Assembly: GCA_007131625.1 (NCBI GenBank)
Contig: SLQC01000389.1
Location: forward strand, 1 to 7,694
DNA from: Balneolales bacterium
GTDB lineage: Bacteria; Bacteroidota; Rhodothermia; Balneolales; Natronogracilivirgulaceae
DNA: 7,694 bases
Direction: 5' to 3'
In this document: piece by piece, positions 5,843 to 7,694 of the stretch
Layout: every line of letters begins with the position of its first letter
Numbering within the stretch: the first letter of the stretch is position 1
Program-made: the position numbers and the translations under genes
The notes under the pieces: model-generated
What the model was told of the DNA's origin: nothing
What the model saw: only the letters and a program-made list of their open reading frames with translations
The model's database searches: none

Positions 5843-7657
5843 TCATTTCTCCGGTTGCACAGGGAAGGGAGTGTCAATGACTTCGTCGACCGAGGCTCCC
5901 GGCGGGATCATCGGATAAACGCACTCTTCTTTCGAGACCCAGATATCCATGACGACCGGACGATCCTTGATCGCATGTGCCTTCTCCAAGACATCCTTCA
6001 GTTCATCAGCGGTTTTGGCACGCATGCCTACCGCACCGTACGCCTCCGCCATTTTGACGAAATCAGGATTGCTTTCATCCATAAACGAATGCGAATAGCG
6101 TCCTTCATAGAACATCTCCTGCCATTGCCGGACCATTCCGAGATAGCCGTTATTCATGATGGCTATTTTTACCGGGATATTGTAAGCGACGACGGTTGCC
6201 AGTTCCATAGAGGTCATCTGGAAGCCACCGTCACCAGTGATACACCAGACATCGCGATCGGGTCGGGCAACTGCTGCACCCATAGCGGCCGGAAAACCGT
6301 ATCCCATGGTGCCAAGACCACCCGACGACAACCACGATTTCGGCTTGTTGAACTGGTAGTATTGTGCTGCCCACATCTGATGTTGCCCTACATCGGTGGA
6401 TACAATAGCATCGCCATTGGTAATCCGGGAGATCTCCTGCATCATAAATTGCGGTGCGATTTCATTCTCACGCGGTTCGTGACGCAACGGATGCTCTTTG
6501 CGCCACTGTGCGATCGTTTGAAGCCACTCAGTGGTGTCTGCTCCCCGGACCTGAGCGTTGATCTCTTTCAGAACATCCTTCACGTGACCGACAACCGGTA
6601 CTTCCACGTGTACATTTTTGTTGATGCAAGAGGGATCAATATCGATGTGGATTTTCCGGGAAAGGGGTGAGAACGCATCGACCCGACCTGTAACCCGATC
6701 ATCAAAGCGTGCGCCGACGGCGATCAGAACATCACATTTCTGGATAGCTATATTGGCGTACCAGGTACCGTGCATGCCCAGCATGCCGACGGAAAGCGGA
6801 TCGCTTTCGGGAAATGCACCGAGTCCCATAAGAGTTGTAGTCACCGGAATGTTGCATTTGCGAGCCAGGGCGGTCACCTCTTTGTGCGCGTCCCCCATAA
6901 CTGCTCCTCCACCGACATAGAGCAGCGGTTTGTTGGCAACATTGATCAATTCGGCTGCTTTTCGAATCTGCTCGGGATCACCTTTTACCCGTGGCTCGTA
7001 CCCTCGTAACGAAACCTGCGGACTTTTCTTCTCATAGATCGATTTGTTAAAAAGCATATCCTTGGGAAGGTCGATCAGAACCGGACCGGGGCGGCCTGAT
7101 GTTGCAATATAGAAGGCATCGCGAATGGCGTCGGCCAGCTCATCAACCTCTTTCACCAGAAAACTGTGTTTGGTAATTGGTCGGGTTATGCCAATGATGT
7201 CAGCTTCCTGAAAGGCATCGTTTCCGATAAATGTAGAAGGAACCTGTCCGGTAAGTACCACCATGGGAATAGAATCCATCATGGCGGTCGTGATACCGGT
7301 GACGGTATTGGTAGCGCCGGGACCCGAAGTTGCCAGAATTACACCCGGTTTTCCGGTAGCTCGGGCGTAACCGTCAGCTGCATGGGTGCCGCCCTGCTCA
7401 TGTCGAACCAGAATGTGCCGCAGTTCAGGTGTCTTGAAAAGCGAGTCATACACCCCCAGAACTACCCCTCCGGGATATCCGAAAATGGTATCAACTCCCT
7501 GATCCAGCAGTGATTGAATAAGGATTTCACCGCCGTTCATCTCTTTTTTAAGGGGTTCCTGTTTTGTTTTAGTGCGGTTGTTGTTGGATCCGCTGGCCCC
7601 ATCCTTGCCGGGTGCGAGCTTGTCGGTGATAGGAGTGGTTGGTCTGGTTTGTTTCAT
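5843..7657 (-). CDS. ilvB: Acetolactate synthase large (catalytic) subunit
   Basis: This TPP- and FAD-dependent enzyme condenses pyruvate with pyruvate or 2-oxobutyrate, the first common step of valine and isoleucine synthesis. The 604 residues include GYPGG (60-64), catalytic Glu87 in VRHEQGGTHAADGYARATG, the central FAD-binding domain with GARFDDRVTG (315-324), and the TPP-magnesium motif from GDGGFQ (475-480) to Asn502-Asn503. Trp512 in RQWQEMF matches the residue known in E. coli AHAS II to give preference for 2-oxobutyrate, fitting the cimA route. The C-terminal segment YPMIPPG lies at 581-587. The catalytic core begins at MNGGEILIQSLL (Met40, position 7540). Residues 1-39 are a hydrophilic Lys/Thr/Asn-rich extension not typical of the family. 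The frame is open to ATG 7657, which I keep, but ATG 7540 would give a standard 565-residue protein. Neither start has a well-spaced Shine-Dalgarno. Confidence 0.95.
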   Translation of the reverse strand: MKQTRPTTPITDKLAPGKDGASGSNNNRTKTKQEPLKKEMNGGEILIQSLLDQGVDTIFGYPGGVVLGVYDSLFKTPELRHILVRHEQGGTHAADGYARATGKPGVILATSGPGATNTVTGITTAMMDSIPMVVLTGQVPSTFIGNDAFQEADIIGITRPITKHSFLVKEVDELADAIRDAFYIATSGRPGPVLIDLPKDMLFNKSIYEKKSPQVSLRGYEPRVKGDPEQIRKAAELINVANKPLLYVGGGAVMGDAHKEVTALARKCNIPVTTTLMGLGAFPESDPLSVGMLGMHGTWYANIAIQKCDVLIAVGARFDDRVTGRVDAFSPLSRKIHIDIDPSCINKNVHVEVPVVGHVKDVLKEINAQVRGADTTEWLQTIAQWRKEHPLRHEPRENEIAPQFMMQEISRITNGDAIVSTDVGQHQMWAAQYYQFNKPKSWLSSGGLGTMGYGFPAAMGAAVARPDRDVWCITGDGGFQMTSMELATVVAYNIPVKIAIMNNGYLGMVRQWQEMFYEGRYSHSFMDESNPDFVKMAEAYGAVGMRAKTADELKDVLEKAHAIKDRPVVMDIWVSKEECVYPMIPPGASVDEVIDTPFPVQPEK

Positions 7658-7694
7658 GATTGGTCGGTCGTTATCGTGATTAAAGGTGAATATC
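7658..7694 (-). other. Region upstream of ilvB, truncated by window edge
   Basis: Only 37 bases precede the ilvB ATG. I see no Shine-Dalgarno and no complete promoter here. Any ilvB promoter, leader or upstream gene such as ilvD lies outside the window. Confidence 0.5.

Noticed and set aside
1..7694. Mobile elements, CRISPR arrays, toxin-antitoxin or defence genes, tRNAs and T-box leaders
   Set aside because: None was found on reading both strands. The intergenic regions are short and contain no T-box-like or tRNA-like structure that I can recognise.

Overview
This window is an ordinary but information-rich stretch of branched-chain amino acid biosynthesis. Every gene I can support lies on the minus strand. 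In transcription order (right to left) they are ilvB (acetolactate synthase large subunit), ilvN (its small subunit), ilvC (ketol-acid reductoisomerase), cimA ((R)-citramalate synthase), leuA (2-isopropylmalate synthase) and leuC (isopropylmalate isomerase large subunit, cut by the left edge). Coding density is about 94%, and no gene-free stretch exceeds 160 bases. I see no tRNA, rRNA, CRISPR array, insertion sequence or phage gene.

The genes form one metabolic unit. CimA makes citramalate from pyruvate and acetyl-CoA. LeuC, with LeuD and LeuB (expected beyond the left edge), would convert it to 2-oxobutyrate. IlvB/IlvN then condenses pyruvate with pyruvate (valine, leucine) or with 2-oxobutyrate (isoleucine), and IlvC reduces the products. 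LeuA diverts 2-oxoisovalerate to leucine. The locus therefore encodes entry to a threonine-independent route to isoleucine next to the valine and leucine routes. IlvD and a transaminase are not in the window.

Layout: 7657-5843 ilvB; 5842-5694 a gap with a strong intrinsic terminator, a second perfect hairpin and a possible -10 box; 5693-5181 ilvN; 5180-5023 the ilvC leader; 5022-4030 ilvC; 4029-3904 the cimA leader; then cimA, leuA and leuC packed with a 4-base ATGA overlap and a 3-base gap. The ilvC and cimA leaders share a collinear element of roughly 70-85 bases. This is the most interesting unexplained signal here and suggests common regulation of two separately transcribed segments.

The organism is a bacterium of roughly 50% GC with weak or absent Shine-Dalgarno sites and A-rich start regions. 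A short LeuA without the C-terminal regulatory domain also fits the Bacteroidota/Rhodothermota/Balneolota side of the FCB group. That placement is inference only. I did not find a novel system. The notable points are regulatory: the shared leader element, the terminator between the two subunit genes, an IlvN with altered effector-site residues, and the regulatory-domain-less LeuA.
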